Shown here: piece by piece, positions 45,856-56,019 of the stretch
How the letters are laid out: the number at the start of each line of letters is the position of its first letter
Position numbering within the stretch: the first letter of the stretch is position 1
Source: an uncultured Lachnospiraceae bacterium
GTDB lineage: Bacteria; Bacillota; Clostridia; Lachnospirales; Lachnospiraceae
Length of the DNA: 64,000 bases
Direction of reading: 5' to 3'
Assembly: GCA_947174665.1 (NCBI GenBank)
Contig: CAMWJV010000002.1
Span: 1-64,000, forward strand
Made by a program: the position numbers and the translations under genes
Notes under the pieces: generated by a model
The model's input: the letters and a program-made list of their open reading frames with translations, nothing else
What the model was told of the DNA's origin: nothing
Database searches by the model: none

Positions 45856-46848
45856 GTGGAACAGGAAAAGAAAGCGGAACTTTGGGATGTTTATGACAAG
45901 GACAGGGTAAAGACAGGTAAAATACATAGAAGAGGTGAAAAACTTCCCGATGGACAATATCATCTGGTGGTGCATGTTTGCATTTTTAACAGCCAAAACC
46001 AGATGCTGATACAGCAGAGGCAGCCTTTCAAGGAAGGTTGGAACAATATGTGGGATCTGACGGTGGGCGGATCCGCGGTAGCAGGAGACAGCAGCAGTCA
46101 AGCGGCGGAGCGGGAAGTGTACGAGGAGCTGGGACTGAAAATTGATCTGTCCGGCGTGAGGCCGGATTTCTCAGTGACATTTCCGGGCGGGTTTGACGAT
46201 TATTATCTGATCAGAAAAGATGTGGAACTCTCGGAACTGGTCTTACAGGAGACAGAGGTGCAGAGAGTAAAATGGGCGGGTAAGGAAGAGGTGCTGAAAA
46301 TGCAGGAGGAGGGCACCTTTATTCCCTATTGGTTCCTGGACAGGCTGTTTGACATGGAGCAGTGGTATAAACAATACAGGGACGAGGATGCGGCCGTTCA
46401 CTTCACATATGCAGATGAGCGTCACCTTGCATCCTGGATGAGCCTGGTGGAGGTAGTCAGGTGGAATTTCCCGGGACTGGAAACAGAGGAAAAGCTGGCT
46501 GCATACCGGGAGACGGTGGAGAAAAGCATGAGGCAGGGAACCGCCGTCTGCGCCCTGTTCGGAAATATGGTGGTGGGAATCCTTTTGTTTTCCGTAAAGC
46601 ATAACATGCTGTGCTGTATGGCGGTGCATCCGGATTTTCGGAGGAGGCACATAGCTTCCCGGATGGCGGAAATGATGCTTGCGAAAATGGACAGAGAACG
46701 TCCGGTTACAGTGGAAACCTTTCGGGAAGAGGACGAGAGGGGAGCCGCGCCGAGAGCATTTTATAAGAAGCTGGGATTTGAGGAGGGGGAACTCTGCCTT
46801 TTTGAGGAGAGTTACCCGGAGCAGCGGTTTTACCTGCGGAAGTGGTAA
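45856..46848 (+). CDS. NUDIX hydrolase fused to GNAT acetyltransferase
   Basis: N-term WDLTVGGSAVAGDSSSQAAEREVYEELGL; C-term MAVHPDFRRRHIASRMAEMML...RAFYKKLGF. Confidence 0.87.
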   Translation: MEQEKKAELWDVYDKDRVKTGKIHRRGEKLPDGQYHLVVHVCIFNSQNQMLIQQRQPFKEGWNNMWDLTVGGSAVAGDSSSQAAEREVYEELGLKIDLSGVRPDFSVTFPGGFDDYYLIRKDVELSELVLQETEVQRVKWAGKEEVLKMQEEGTFIPYWFLDRLFDMEQWYKQYRDEDAAVHFTYADERHLASWMSLVEVVRWNFPGLETEEKLAAYRETVEKSMRQGTAVCALFGNMVVGILLFSVKHNMLCCMAVHPDFRRRHIASRMAEMMLAKMDRERPVTVETFREEDERGAAPRAFYKKLGFEEGELCLFEESYPEQRFYLRKW

Positions 46849-46929
46849 GGAAGAATTATAATAAGAAACGGGATAAGAGTAAGTACTGTGGGCTTGATAA
46901 CAATTTAATGGAGGAGATTTAGAAATTTT

Positions 46930-47832
46930 ATGAATCAGGAATTATATGAACTGTACAAACGGAATTTCCCTTTTGTTGTGCGTGATAAAGCAACCGTGAT
47001 GCGGATTCTGAGCAATGAGGGCAACACAGTAATTGAGCGTAGAGACGGGCAGAATAAACTGATCGGTGCATCTGTTGTCAATGAAAATACGATTCTTCTG
47101 CTGTGTGTGGATGCGGAGCATCGAAACAAGGGGGTCGGAACCGGTCTGCTGAACGAGTCAGAGCAGATCATTGCAGATCATGGGTATGGTAAAGTTACCG
47201 TCGGGGCCGGATTTGACTATATTATGCCGGGGGTTCCTACTTCCCGGAACCGCTATAAAGCAGAAAATGTAAATTTATATCCGGAAGTTGACAGGACGGC
47301 GGAAAACTTCTTTGCGGGAAGAGGGTATGTCCATAAATGGGACTGCGACTGCTTTGATATGCGATTTCCGCTGAGTCAGTTTAGCAGGGACAAGTTAGAT
47401 GTGGGAGCTACTATAGAGGGGATTACCTACAGATGGGCAGTTCCGGCGGATTTAGAAGGAATATGCGCATGTACTCAGGATGCCTTTCCTGAATTTACAG
47501 AGTATTATCGGGATGAAAGGCTGTATGGAGACAGCCATGATGCAAGAGTTTTAATTGCTGTTTCCGGCGAAGAGGTTGTGGGCACCCTGATAGTCGGAGT
47601 TGAAAGCAAAGAGGAACGCCTGGGCAGTGTGGGATGTACGACGGTCAGGCATTCCTGTCGCGGAAAACATGTGGCGGTTAATCTCGTCACAATAGGAACC
47701 GGGTGTTTGAAAGATGCCGGTATGAGGGAGGCTTATCTGAGCTATACCTATACCGGGCTGGATCATCTGTATGGCTATGCCGGATACAAGGTCTGCGTTT
47801 ACTTCATGATGGCGGAAAAAGAAATCAACTGA
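46930..47832 (+). CDS. GNAT-family acetyltransferase, two GNAT-like halves
   Basis: LCVDAEHRNKGVGTGLLNESEQI and VGCTTVRHSCRGKHVAVNLVTIGTGCLKDAG. Confidence 0.82.
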   Translation: MNQELYELYKRNFPFVVRDKATVMRILSNEGNTVIERRDGQNKLIGASVVNENTILLLCVDAEHRNKGVGTGLLNESEQIIADHGYGKVTVGAGFDYIMPGVPTSRNRYKAENVNLYPEVDRTAENFFAGRGYVHKWDCDCFDMRFPLSQFSRDKLDVGATIEGITYRWAVPADLEGICACTQDAFPEFTEYYRDERLYGDSHDARVLIAVSGEEVVGTLIVGVESKEERLGSVGCTTVRHSCRGKHVAVNLVTIGTGCLKDAGMREAYLSYTYTGLDHLYGYAGYKVCVYFMMAEKEIN

Positions 47833-48053
47833 TCCCGCTGGACGGCGGCCTCAGTGCCCTTTGCCTTTTGGGCCAGGCCCTCCAGCTCCATCCGGCTGGC
47901 GGCGACGCGCTGCAGCTTTTCCTTGAATTCCTTCTGTTCCTGTTCGGCCTCGCGGGCTCTTCTCTCTGCCCTTGCCCGGCCCTGCAGTTTCATGGTATCT
48001 GCCATGGAATTCAGCAGTTGTTTCATATCTATTGTCTCTATAGTGGTCATGTT
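47799..48053 (-). CDS. Small coiled-coil hypothetical protein
   Basis: MNMTTIETIDMKQLLNSMADTMKLQGRARAERRAREAEQEQKEFKEKLQ; 3' end overlaps the convergent GNAT gene. Confidence 0.45.
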   Translation of the reverse strand, partial: NMTTIETIDMKQLLNSMADTMKLQGRARAERRAREAEQEQKEFKEKLQRVAASRMELEGLAQKAKGTEAAVQRDQLISFSAIMK

Positions 48054-48189
48054 CATTGTCTCCTGTCCTGTTTTTTCCGTGAAGCCTTTCAATATTTTTA
48101 TCGGCATGTTGTATTGAATTTATTTGTAAACACAGGGAACATTTTGTATAATTATTCTCATAAAGGCAGTTTAAAGGTGATTGTAAGAG

Positions 48190-48501
48190 ATGAATACATT
48201 TGATATGATATATGAAGTGGTGAAAAAAATCCCAAAGGGACAGGTGGCATCCTATGGGCAGGTGGCTGCGCTGGCGGGCAGCAGGCGCTGGGCCAGGGTG
48301 GTAGGATATGCGCTTCACGCCTGCCCGGATCCGGTTCAGATTCCCTGGCACAGGGTAGTGAAACAGGACGGCAGCCTTGCCTTTGACAGTGCGGGCGGGG
48401 GCCGGAATCTCCAGAAGGAGCTGCTGGAAAGCGAAGGTGTCAGATTCAGGTCCGGAAAGGTTATTATGAAGGATTATCAGTGGGACACGCCCTGGATTTA
48501 A
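48190..48501 (+). CDS. Alkyltransferase-like (ATL/MGMT family) DNA-binding protein
   Basis: MIYEVVKKIPKGQVASYGQVAALAG...QIPWHRVVKQDG; active-site Cys position is Trp (PWHRV). Confidence 0.9.
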   Translation: MNTFDMIYEVVKKIPKGQVASYGQVAALAGSRRWARVVGYALHACPDPVQIPWHRVVKQDGSLAFDSAGGGRNLQKELLESEGVRFRSGKVIMKDYQWDTPWI

Positions 48502-48554
48502 GGGCTTCGGTCAGTGGCGCGGGATTGGACTGAGCTCCGCCAACGAAACAGGAT

Positions 48555-49313
48555 ATGGGAAAGAAAATGGAACACTCAAAAAGGGGAAAGCGTGTAATCG
48601 TCGGTGTTATATTTATAATTTTTTTGCTGCTGTTGAGTGTAGCGGTTTTGCTTGTGCTGAAAATAATTAATATCAATCAGTGTCTTGTGGCGGGGTATCC
48701 TGTGCGGGGCGTGGACGTTTCTCATTATCAGGGGGAGATTGACTGGCAGCAGTTTAAGGAGCAGGGCATTGATTTTGCGTTTATCAAGGCTACGGAAGGA
48801 AGCAGCTTTGTGGACGAGAAATATGAAGAAAATTGGGTGAATGCCCGGGAGGCAGGTCTGTATGTGGGCGCATATCATTTTTACAGTTTTGACAGTCCGG
48901 CAGCTTCCCAGGCAGAACACTTTATTTCTATAGCCGGGGACTTGAGCGGAGCCCTTCCGCCTGTGGTGGATATTGAGTATTACGGGGACAAGCGGGAGAA
49001 TCCGCCGGAGAAGAATCAGGTAGTTTCCGGGCTTCAGGAGCTGTTGGATGCCCTGGAAAAGGAATATGGTGTCAAGCCGGTTATTTACACTACATACACA
49101 GTATACAACAAATATATCCGGAACGGGTTTCAGGAATATCCCCTCTGGATTCGAAACGTGTATTATCCGCCTGCCGACATAGGAAGAGAGTGGACATTCT
49201 GGCAATATTCAGACAAGGGGAAACTCAGGGGAACCGCCGGGGAGGAAAAGTACGTGGATCTGAATGTATTCGGGAAAGGTCGGGAAGAACTGGAAAAGCT
49301 GCTGATACCGTGA
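48555..49313 (+). CDS. GH25 lysozyme
   Basis: RGVDVSHYQGEIDWQQFKEQGIDFAFIKATEGSSFVDEKYEENWVNAREAGLYVGAYHFYSF; N-terminal TM. Confidence 0.92.
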   Translation: MGKKMEHSKRGKRVIVGVIFIIFLLLLSVAVLLVLKIININQCLVAGYPVRGVDVSHYQGEIDWQQFKEQGIDFAFIKATEGSSFVDEKYEENWVNAREAGLYVGAYHFYSFDSPAASQAEHFISIAGDLSGALPPVVDIEYYGDKRENPPEKNQVVSGLQELLDALEKEYGVKPVIYTTYTVYNKYIRNGFQEYPLWIRNVYYPPADIGREWTFWQYSDKGKLRGTAGEEKYVDLNVFGKGREELEKLLIP

Positions 49314-49415
49314 AAAGCGCAGGCTGGTCTGCCGGTTTTGCGCGGCGGCAAAGCAGTTCTCAGGAAGTCGGGATGAGAGGCGGCATGGTGCCGTCTTGGG
49401 AAGGAGATACAAAAG

Positions 49416-50768
49416 GTGGTACAGAATGATTTAACCAGGGGCAGTATGCTGAAAAACCTGATCCGGTTTTCGCTGCCTTTTCTGATATCCAGCTTTTTAC
49501 AGACATTTTACGGGCTGGCGGATTTATTTTTCGTCGGTCAGTGGGGAGGAGCGGACACCATCACGGCAGTGTCTGTGGGAAGCCAGATCACACACATGCT
49601 TACGGTTGTGATCGTAGGGCTTTCCATGGGAGCCACAGTAGCCATCGGACATTTGGTGGGAGCGGGAAACAGAGAGAGAGCGGCGAAGGTTATAGGGAAC
49701 ACGGTGACTCTTTTCGCGCTGTTTGCCCTGGCGCTAACCGGTATCTTGATCTTATGTCTGGATGGAGTGGTTGCGGCGGTAGCAACTCCGGCGGAGGCGG
49801 TGGGACAGGCTAAGGAATATCTGATGGTCTGCTTTATCGGCATTCCTTTCATTACGGCCTACAATGTTATCAGCAGCATTTTCCGGGGGATGGGAGACTC
49901 CAGAACGCCTATGTATTTTGTGGCGGCAGCCGGTGTTATCAACATTGTGCTGGATTATATATTGATAGGCCCGCTCGCCATGGGGGCAAGGGGTGCTGCC
50001 ATTGCAACGGTGGCTGCCCAGGCGTGCAGCGTCGCATTGGGACTGATCGCCATGCTGCGCAGAAATGAGGGTATCCGGCTTGCAGGGCAGGATTTCCGCC
50101 CGGAAAAGGACACTCTGTCCGGTATTCTTCGGGTGGGAATTCCCATTGCGGTTCAGGACGGGTTTATCCAGATTTCCTTCCTGGTCATCACAGCTATTGC
50201 CAACAGCCGTGGTGTGGATGTTGCCGCTGCGGTTGGAATTGTGGAAAAGCTGATCAGCTTCTTTTTCCTGGTGCCTTCGGCAATGCTGTCCTCCGTCTCA
50301 GCCATCGCATCCCAGAATGCGGGAGCGGGGAAGCATGAGCAGGCAAAAAAGGTGATGTGGTACGGATGTTGTGTCAGCGTAAGCTTCGGATTGGCGGTGG
50401 CGGTTGCCTGTCAGTTCTGCGCGGAGGCGCTGGTGGGGCTGTTTGCGGAGGATGTGCAGGAGGTAGTCAGGCTGGGGGCGCAGTATTTGAGATCATATGT
50501 GTTTGACTGCGGAGCGGCGGGAATCCATTTTTGCTTCAGCGGATATTTCTGTGCCTATGGCAAGTCAATCCTGTCATTTATTCACAATATGGCCTCGGTG
50601 CTTTTGGTGCGGATTCCGGGAGCCTATCTGGCGTCACTTTATTTTCCGGCATCTCTGTACCCTATGGGCTGGGCGGCTCCGGCCGGTTCGGTGCTGTCGG
50701 TGGTTATCTGCCTGGGGTTTTATGCTGCTGTCGGCAGGAAGGGTTTTGCCGTGGAAAATAAGGCATAG
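49416..50768 (+). CDS. MATE family efflux transporter
   Basis: LIRFSLPFLISSFLQTFYGLADLFFVGQWGGADTITAVSVGSQI. Confidence 0.93.
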   Translation: MVQNDLTRGSMLKNLIRFSLPFLISSFLQTFYGLADLFFVGQWGGADTITAVSVGSQITHMLTVVIVGLSMGATVAIGHLVGAGNRERAAKVIGNTVTLFALFALALTGILILCLDGVVAAVATPAEAVGQAKEYLMVCFIGIPFITAYNVISSIFRGMGDSRTPMYFVAAAGVINIVLDYILIGPLAMGARGAAIATVAAQACSVALGLIAMLRRNEGIRLAGQDFRPEKDTLSGILRVGIPIAVQDGFIQISFLVITAIANSRGVDVAAAVGIVEKLISFFFLVPSAMLSSVSAIASQNAGAGKHEQAKKVMWYGCCVSVSFGLAVAVACQFCAEALVGLFAEDVQEVVRLGAQYLRSYVFDCGAAGIHFCFSGYFCAYGKSILSFIHNMASVLLVRIPGAYLASLYFPASLYPMGWAAPAGSVLSVVICLGFYAAVGRKGFAVENKA

Positions 50769-50806
50769 AGAAAATAAATATAAAAAAATAAAACGGAGGT
50801 ATTGAG

Positions 50807-52282
50807 ATGTATAACAAGGAGGCGTGGCTGCAGCAGATTGAGCAGGTCATTGCAAAGGGGCCTTACAGGGCTGACTGGAATTCACTGTCCGCATACAGGG
50901 TGCCGGAGTGGTATAAAAATGCGAAGCTGGGCATTTTCATCCACTGGGGCATATACAGTGTCCCGGCTTTTGGCAACGAGTGGTATTCCAGAAATATGTA
51001 TATTCAGGGCAGTCGGGAATTTGAGCACCACCGAAAGACCTACGGGGAGCAGAAGGATTTCGGGTATAAGGACTTTATTCCCATGTTCAAAGCGGAAAAG
51101 TTTAATCCTGAAAACTGGGCGGAGCTGTTTCAGAAGGCAGGGGCAAGGTATGTGGTTCCGGTGGCGGAACATCATGACGGTTTCCAGATGTACCGGAGTG
51201 AGATTTCAAAGTGGAATGCCGCGGAGATGGGGCCTGAGAGGGATGTGCTGGGAGAATTGTCCCGGGAAATCAACAAAAAGGGAATGGTGAACGGCGCTTC
51301 CACCCACCGTATTGAGCACTGGTTTTTTATGGGTCATGGAAAGGAATTCGAGAGCGATATTACGGAGGAAGAGCAGGAGGGAGACTTTTACTGGCCTGCC
51401 ATGCCGGAGAGAGATCACTATGACTTGTTCAGCAAGCCTGCGCCCACCGAAGCGTTTCTGGAGGACTGGATGATAAGAACCTGTGAACTGATAGACAGGT
51501 ATCGGGTTAAGGTTCTGTACTTTGACTGGTGGATACAGCACCAGAGCGCAAAGCCTTATCTGCAGAAGATTGCGGCGTATTACTACAACAGGGCCGCAGA
51601 ATGGGGCGAGGAGGTTGTCATCTGTTACAAGCATGACGCCTTTATGTTCGGCACCGCGCTGGTGGACATTGAGCGGGGACAGTTTGCGGAGACTCAGCCC
51701 TTTTACTGGCAGACAGATACCGCTATCGCAAAGAATTCATGGTGTTATACAGAGAACAATGACTTTAAAAAGGCCAAGGACATTTTGTGCGATCTTGTGG
51801 ACATTGTCAGCAAGAACGGTAATTTGCTGTTGAACGTAGGGCCGAAGGCGGACGGAACCATCTCGGATGAGGACAGAGCGGTTCTGCTGGAGATCGGGGA
51901 TTGGATGGAGAAGAATGGGGAGGCTGTCTATGGCAGCAGACCCTGGCGGATTGCCGCGGAGGGTCCGACAAAGGTGGAAGAGGGACAGTTTACCGACGGC
52001 AAGGACAAGGTATTTACTTCTGAGGATTTCCGGTTTACCGTAAAGGGAGACAGCCTGTATGCTGTCTGCCTGCATTATCCGGAGAACGGCAGGGTGACGG
52101 TGAGGGCACTGGGTGAGCAGGATGCGTCTCATCTGCCGAAATTCCATGGTATCATCAAGAATGTTGAAGTGCTGGGCTTTGAAGAACAGCCTGTGTGGAA
52201 CCGTGACGGCGAGGGACTGCATATTGAAACGAAGACAGTGAGCAGTGACAAGCCGGTGGTGTTTAAAGTCACACTGGTCTGA
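50807..52282 (+). CDS. GH29 alpha-L-fucosidase
   Basis: WYKNAKLGIFIHWGIYSVPAFGNEWYSRNMY; VPVAEHHDGFQMY; LYFDWW; NGNLLLNVGPKADG. Confidence 0.93.
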   Translation: MYNKEAWLQQIEQVIAKGPYRADWNSLSAYRVPEWYKNAKLGIFIHWGIYSVPAFGNEWYSRNMYIQGSREFEHHRKTYGEQKDFGYKDFIPMFKAEKFNPENWAELFQKAGARYVVPVAEHHDGFQMYRSEISKWNAAEMGPERDVLGELSREINKKGMVNGASTHRIEHWFFMGHGKEFESDITEEEQEGDFYWPAMPERDHYDLFSKPAPTEAFLEDWMIRTCELIDRYRVKVLYFDWWIQHQSAKPYLQKIAAYYYNRAAEWGEEVVICYKHDAFMFGTALVDIERGQFAETQPFYWQTDTAIAKNSWCYTENNDFKKAKDILCDLVDIVSKNGNLLLNVGPKADGTISDEDRAVLLEIGDWMEKNGEAVYGSRPWRIAAEGPTKVEEGQFTDGKDKVFTSEDFRFTVKGDSLYAVCLHYPENGRVTVRALGEQDASHLPKFHGIIKNVEVLGFEEQPVWNRDGEGLHIETKTVSSDKPVVFKVTLV

Positions 52283-52329
52283 AAAGAAAATGAAAGAGCG
52301 AGGCCCCAGAGGCGGACGAGGAGGACAGT

Positions 52330-53415
52330 ATGCGTTTTTTGGCGACGGAAGAAAATGTAAAGGTTACGGGAAGAACATTGTTTGTGGAGGGAACGCGGCA
52401 TCTGGGGTTCTCCGGCAGCAGTATTTCCTTTTCCTTTGTGGGGAAGAGGGCAGAGGCCTCTATCTGGAGCAATGCAAATGAATGGGGCGAGGGCAGCGAT
52501 GTGCTGCGAGGACGCATTGCGGTTTATATTGACGGAGAGGAGGAGCCGATAAAGCGAATCTGCCTGGATAAGGAAGAGGCTGTCTATACCCTCTATGAGA
52601 GTGCGGAGGAGAAGCCGGTTACGCTCACTGTGGTAAAATATTCAGAGGCCGCTTTCGGAAAGTGCGGTATTCAATATCTTGAGATTGACACGGATAAGCT
52701 GATGACGCCGCCTGCTCACAAGCAGAGGAGAATGGAAATTGTGGGGGATTCCATTACCTGCGGATACGGAGTTGAGGCGAAAAACGAACTGCAGCCCTTT
52801 CATACAGCTACTGAAAATCCGACGAAGTCTTATTCCCTGCTGACGGCGAAGGCATTGGATGCGGAGGCAAATCTGATTTCCTGGAGCGGCAACGGCATTA
52901 TCTCGGGTTATGTGGAGGAGACTGCAACAGAGCCGTCTGATGGCTGTCTGATGCCGAAGATTTATGAATATACGGATATTTCCTGCTCAGAAAAGCTTTT
53001 CGGAGAGGACAAGGAAAAGTGGGAGAAGTGGGACTTCAGCAGGTTTGTGCCGGATATCATATTGGTGAACCTGGGCACCAATGACTGCAGCTGGTGTAAG
53101 GATATTCAGGAGAGAAAGGATAATTACCGGGATCAATACGTGGAGTTTCTGAAAGCAATCAGAGGACACAATCCCGGGGCTCAGATTTTGTGCATGCTGG
53201 GAACCATGGATCAGCGGTTGTTAAAGGAGCTGGAGGAGGCTGTCAGTATTTTTTCGGAGACAGAGAAGGATAATGCCGTTCATTTCCTTTCTCTGCCGCC
53301 TCAAAATCCTGAGGACGGCTATGGGGCGGACTGGCATCCCTGTCCCCTGACCCAGAGAATGACGGCGGAGATTGTGACAGCGGAGGTCAGGCGCATCATG
53401 GAGGGATTATGGTAA
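52330..53415 (+). CDS. SGNH/GDSL hydrolase (CE2-like carbohydrate esterase)
   Basis: MEIVGDSITCGYG; ILVNLGTNDCSW; GADWHPCPLTQ. Confidence 0.85.
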   Translation: MRFLATEENVKVTGRTLFVEGTRHLGFSGSSISFSFVGKRAEASIWSNANEWGEGSDVLRGRIAVYIDGEEEPIKRICLDKEEAVYTLYESAEEKPVTLTVVKYSEAAFGKCGIQYLEIDTDKLMTPPAHKQRRMEIVGDSITCGYGVEAKNELQPFHTATENPTKSYSLLTAKALDAEANLISWSGNGIISGYVEETATEPSDGCLMPKIYEYTDISCSEKLFGEDKEKWEKWDFSRFVPDIILVNLGTNDCSWCKDIQERKDNYRDQYVEFLKAIRGHNPGAQILCMLGTMDQRLLKELEEAVSIFSETEKDNAVHFLSLPPQNPEDGYGADWHPCPLTQRMTAEIVTAEVRRIMEGLW

Positions 53416-54014
53416 TTTATTTGATGAGGCACGGGGAGACAGAATGGAACAGGATCGGAAGGCTTCAGGGGCAGAGCGACATTCCCCTGAATGAATTCGG
53501 AATTGAACTGGCGGAGAAGACAGCGGAGGGATTGAAGGATGTAAGATTTGACGCTGCTTTCAGTTCTCCTCTGCAGCGGGCGCTGGTGACGGCCCGAATT
53601 GTAATCGGAGAAAGGGGCGTGGCTGTGGAGACGGATGACCGTTTAAAGGAAATTCACTTCGGCGCTTACGAAGGCAAAAGCTTCGGAGCAGGGCAGCCGG
53701 ATGGAGAGCATCCCCTTGCCCGTCCGGAGTCCTATGTCCCCGCTGGCGGCGGGGAATCCATCGGGGAGGCGAAAGCCAGGGCAAAGGCCTTTCTGGAAGA
53801 CAGGCTTCTGCCCATGGAGGGCAAAGCCGACAAGGTCCTTATTGTGGCTCACGGGGCTATCAACCGCTGTATCTTGAATACGATTTCAGGCATACCGGAC
53901 AGGGATTTTTGGAAAATCAGCCTGCCAAACTGTGCCGTTTCCGTCCTTTCCCTGGAAGGGGGACAGTTTCAGGTTCTGGAGGAGAGCAAAGTATACTATG
54001 ACAGCAATATTTGA
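53409..54014 (+). CDS. Histidine phosphatase family protein
   Basis: IYLMRHGETEWNRIGRLQGQSDIPLNEFG; AAFSSPLQRALVTA; LIVAHG. Confidence 0.92.
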   Translation: MVIYLMRHGETEWNRIGRLQGQSDIPLNEFGIELAEKTAEGLKDVRFDAAFSSPLQRALVTARIVIGERGVAVETDDRLKEIHFGAYEGKSFGAGQPDGEHPLARPESYVPAGGGESIGEAKARAKAFLEDRLLPMEGKADKVLIVAHGAINRCILNTISGIPDRDFWKISLPNCAVSVLSLEGGQFQVLEESKVYYDSNI

Positions 54015-54768
54015 CACACATGCCCATTATGATGACGAGGCATTTGACGAGGACAGGGAGGCCCTGCTGGGGAATTTGCCGAAAAACGGCATAGCAAGGG
54101 TGGTGAATGTGGGATCCAGCCTTGAGTCATGCAGACGAACCATTGAATTGATGGGCAGATATGATTACATATACGGAGCAATCGGTATCCACCCCAGCGA
54201 CACAGGAGAGCTGGATGAGGAGTCCTTTACCTGGCTGAGGCAGCAGTATCAGCTGGAAAAATGTGTGGCGGTGGGAGAAATCGGGCTGGATTATTACTGG
54301 AATGAGCCCGAAAAGGAGATTCAGCAGAAGTGGTTCAGGCGGCAGCTTAACCTGGCGCGAGAGGTGAAAAAACCGGTCATTATCCATTCCAGGGATGCGG
54401 CAAAGGATTCCATAGATATTTTAACAGAGGAGAGGGCAGAGGAGCTTGGCGGTGTCATCCACTGCTATTCCTATACAAAGGAGACAGCAAAGACCTTTTT
54501 GGACATGGGCTTTTTCATTGGCATTGGCGGAGTACTGACCTTCAAGAATGCCAGGAAACTGAAGGAGGCGGTGGAGTATATCCCGCTGGAGCGCATAGTG
54601 CTGGAGACGGACTGCCCGTATCTGGCGCCGGAACCCAATCGGGGGAAGCGGAACAGCTCTCTGAACATTCCATATGTGGTATCTGCTCTGGCACAGATTA
54701 AGGGCGTGGATGAAGAGACCGTGCGGCAGGCGGCTTGGGAAAATGCACACGAGCTGTATCGTCTGTAA
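53998..54768 (+). CDS. TatD family hydrolase
   Basis: IFDTHAHYDDEAFDEDRE; AIGIHPSD; VGEIGLDYYW; IHSRDA; ETDCPYLAPEP. Confidence 0.92.
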   Translation: MTAIFDTHAHYDDEAFDEDREALLGNLPKNGIARVVNVGSSLESCRRTIELMGRYDYIYGAIGIHPSDTGELDEESFTWLRQQYQLEKCVAVGEIGLDYYWNEPEKEIQQKWFRRQLNLAREVKKPVIIHSRDAAKDSIDILTEERAEELGGVIHCYSYTKETAKTFLDMGFFIGIGGVLTFKNARKLKEAVEYIPLERIVLETDCPYLAPEPNRGKRNSSLNIPYVVSALAQIKGVDEETVRQAAWENAHELYRL

Positions 54769-54801
54769 TTTGCTGACGAGAGCAGGCGGAGCAGAGATGC
54801 G

Positions 54802-56001
54802 GTGAAAAAGGTTTGGGTGGAATCAGGGAAGTGGGAAACCGGAGGCGGAAAAGGAGGTATAAAATTGGGATTTTCGCAGTCTGACATCAGGAGAAATGAA
54901 TGTATGCTGACCGGAAAATTCGGAGGGAAAGGCTATGACTGGTGGTGGCATTCCTTCACGGGCAGGAACCGGAAAACGGGTGAGGAGAAATCTTTTTTCA
55001 TTGAGTTTTTCCTCTGTAACCCCGACAGAGGGGAGAGAGAGCCGGTTCTGGGCCAGTTGCCGGAGAACAAAAGGATTGGGCGTAAACCCTCTTACCTTAT
55101 GGTGAAAGCAGGATCCTGGGGGGAGGATGGCGCTCAGCTCCACAGATTTTTCGGCTGGGAAGAACTGGTCATGAAGGGAAAGGCGCCTTTTGCTCTGGCG
55201 GCGGAGGACTGTTATCTGTCGGAGACGGCCACCAGAGGACGAGTCAGTGTCAGCCGGGCCGAAGCAGAGGCTCATCCCGAGTACATGTGCCAGGCGGGGA
55301 AAATGTCATGGAAGCTGAAAATTGAGAAGAAGATTGCCTTTAACGTGGGTTACGGCGCAGGAAAGCTGTTTCGTGAACTGAAGGCTTTTGAAATGTACTG
55401 GCATGCAGAGGGCATGAAGACGGCTTACAGCGGCGTTGTGACCTGGAACGGGGAGATATACGATGTGTGCCCTGAGAATTGCTGGGGATACGCGGACAAG
55501 AACTGGGGCAGCGACTTTACAACGCCCTGGGTGTGGCTTTCCTCCAATAACATGGTCAGCAGGCTCACGGGAAAGAAGCTCAACAACAGTGCCTTTGATA
55601 TTGGCGGCGGGAAACCCAGGGTGTTCGGTATTCCTCTGGAGAGAAAGCTGCTGGGCGCATTCTATTACGAGGGAAAGGAATATGAGTTTAACTTCTCCAA
55701 ATTCTGGACGCTTCCGAAGACAAGATTCCGGTGTATTGAAACCCGGGACAACATGGTGTGGCAGGTAAAGCAGGAAAGCCACAGGGCGGTGATGCTCACG
55801 GAAGTCCGCTGCAAAAAGAAGGATATGCTGCTGGTGAACTACGAAGCGCCCGATGGCAGTAAGCGGCATAACAGACTTTGGAACGGCGGAACAGGAACGG
55901 GGCGCATCAGACTGTATAAAAAAGAAGGAATTTACCACACACTGATAGATGACATAAGTGTCAGGAATATAGGGTGCGAGTTCGGAGCATTCGATAAATA
56001 G
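54802..56001 (+). CDS. Tocopherol cyclase-like / DUF2804-type protein
   Basis: 399 aa; GKGYDWWWHSFTGRNRKTGEEKSFFIEFFLCNP; CPENCWGYADKNWGSDFTTPWVWLSSN. Confidence 0.55.
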   Translation: MKKVWVESGKWETGGGKGGIKLGFSQSDIRRNECMLTGKFGGKGYDWWWHSFTGRNRKTGEEKSFFIEFFLCNPDRGEREPVLGQLPENKRIGRKPSYLMVKAGSWGEDGAQLHRFFGWEELVMKGKAPFALAAEDCYLSETATRGRVSVSRAEAEAHPEYMCQAGKMSWKLKIEKKIAFNVGYGAGKLFRELKAFEMYWHAEGMKTAYSGVVTWNGEIYDVCPENCWGYADKNWGSDFTTPWVWLSSNNMVSRLTGKKLNNSAFDIGGGKPRVFGIPLERKLLGAFYYEGKEYEFNFSKFWTLPKTRFRCIETRDNMVWQVKQESHRAVMLTEVRCKKKDMLLVNYEAPDGSKRHNRLWNGGTGTGRIRLYKKEGIYHTLIDDISVRNIGCEFGAFDK

Positions 56002-56019
56002 CAGAAGGGAGATACTACA

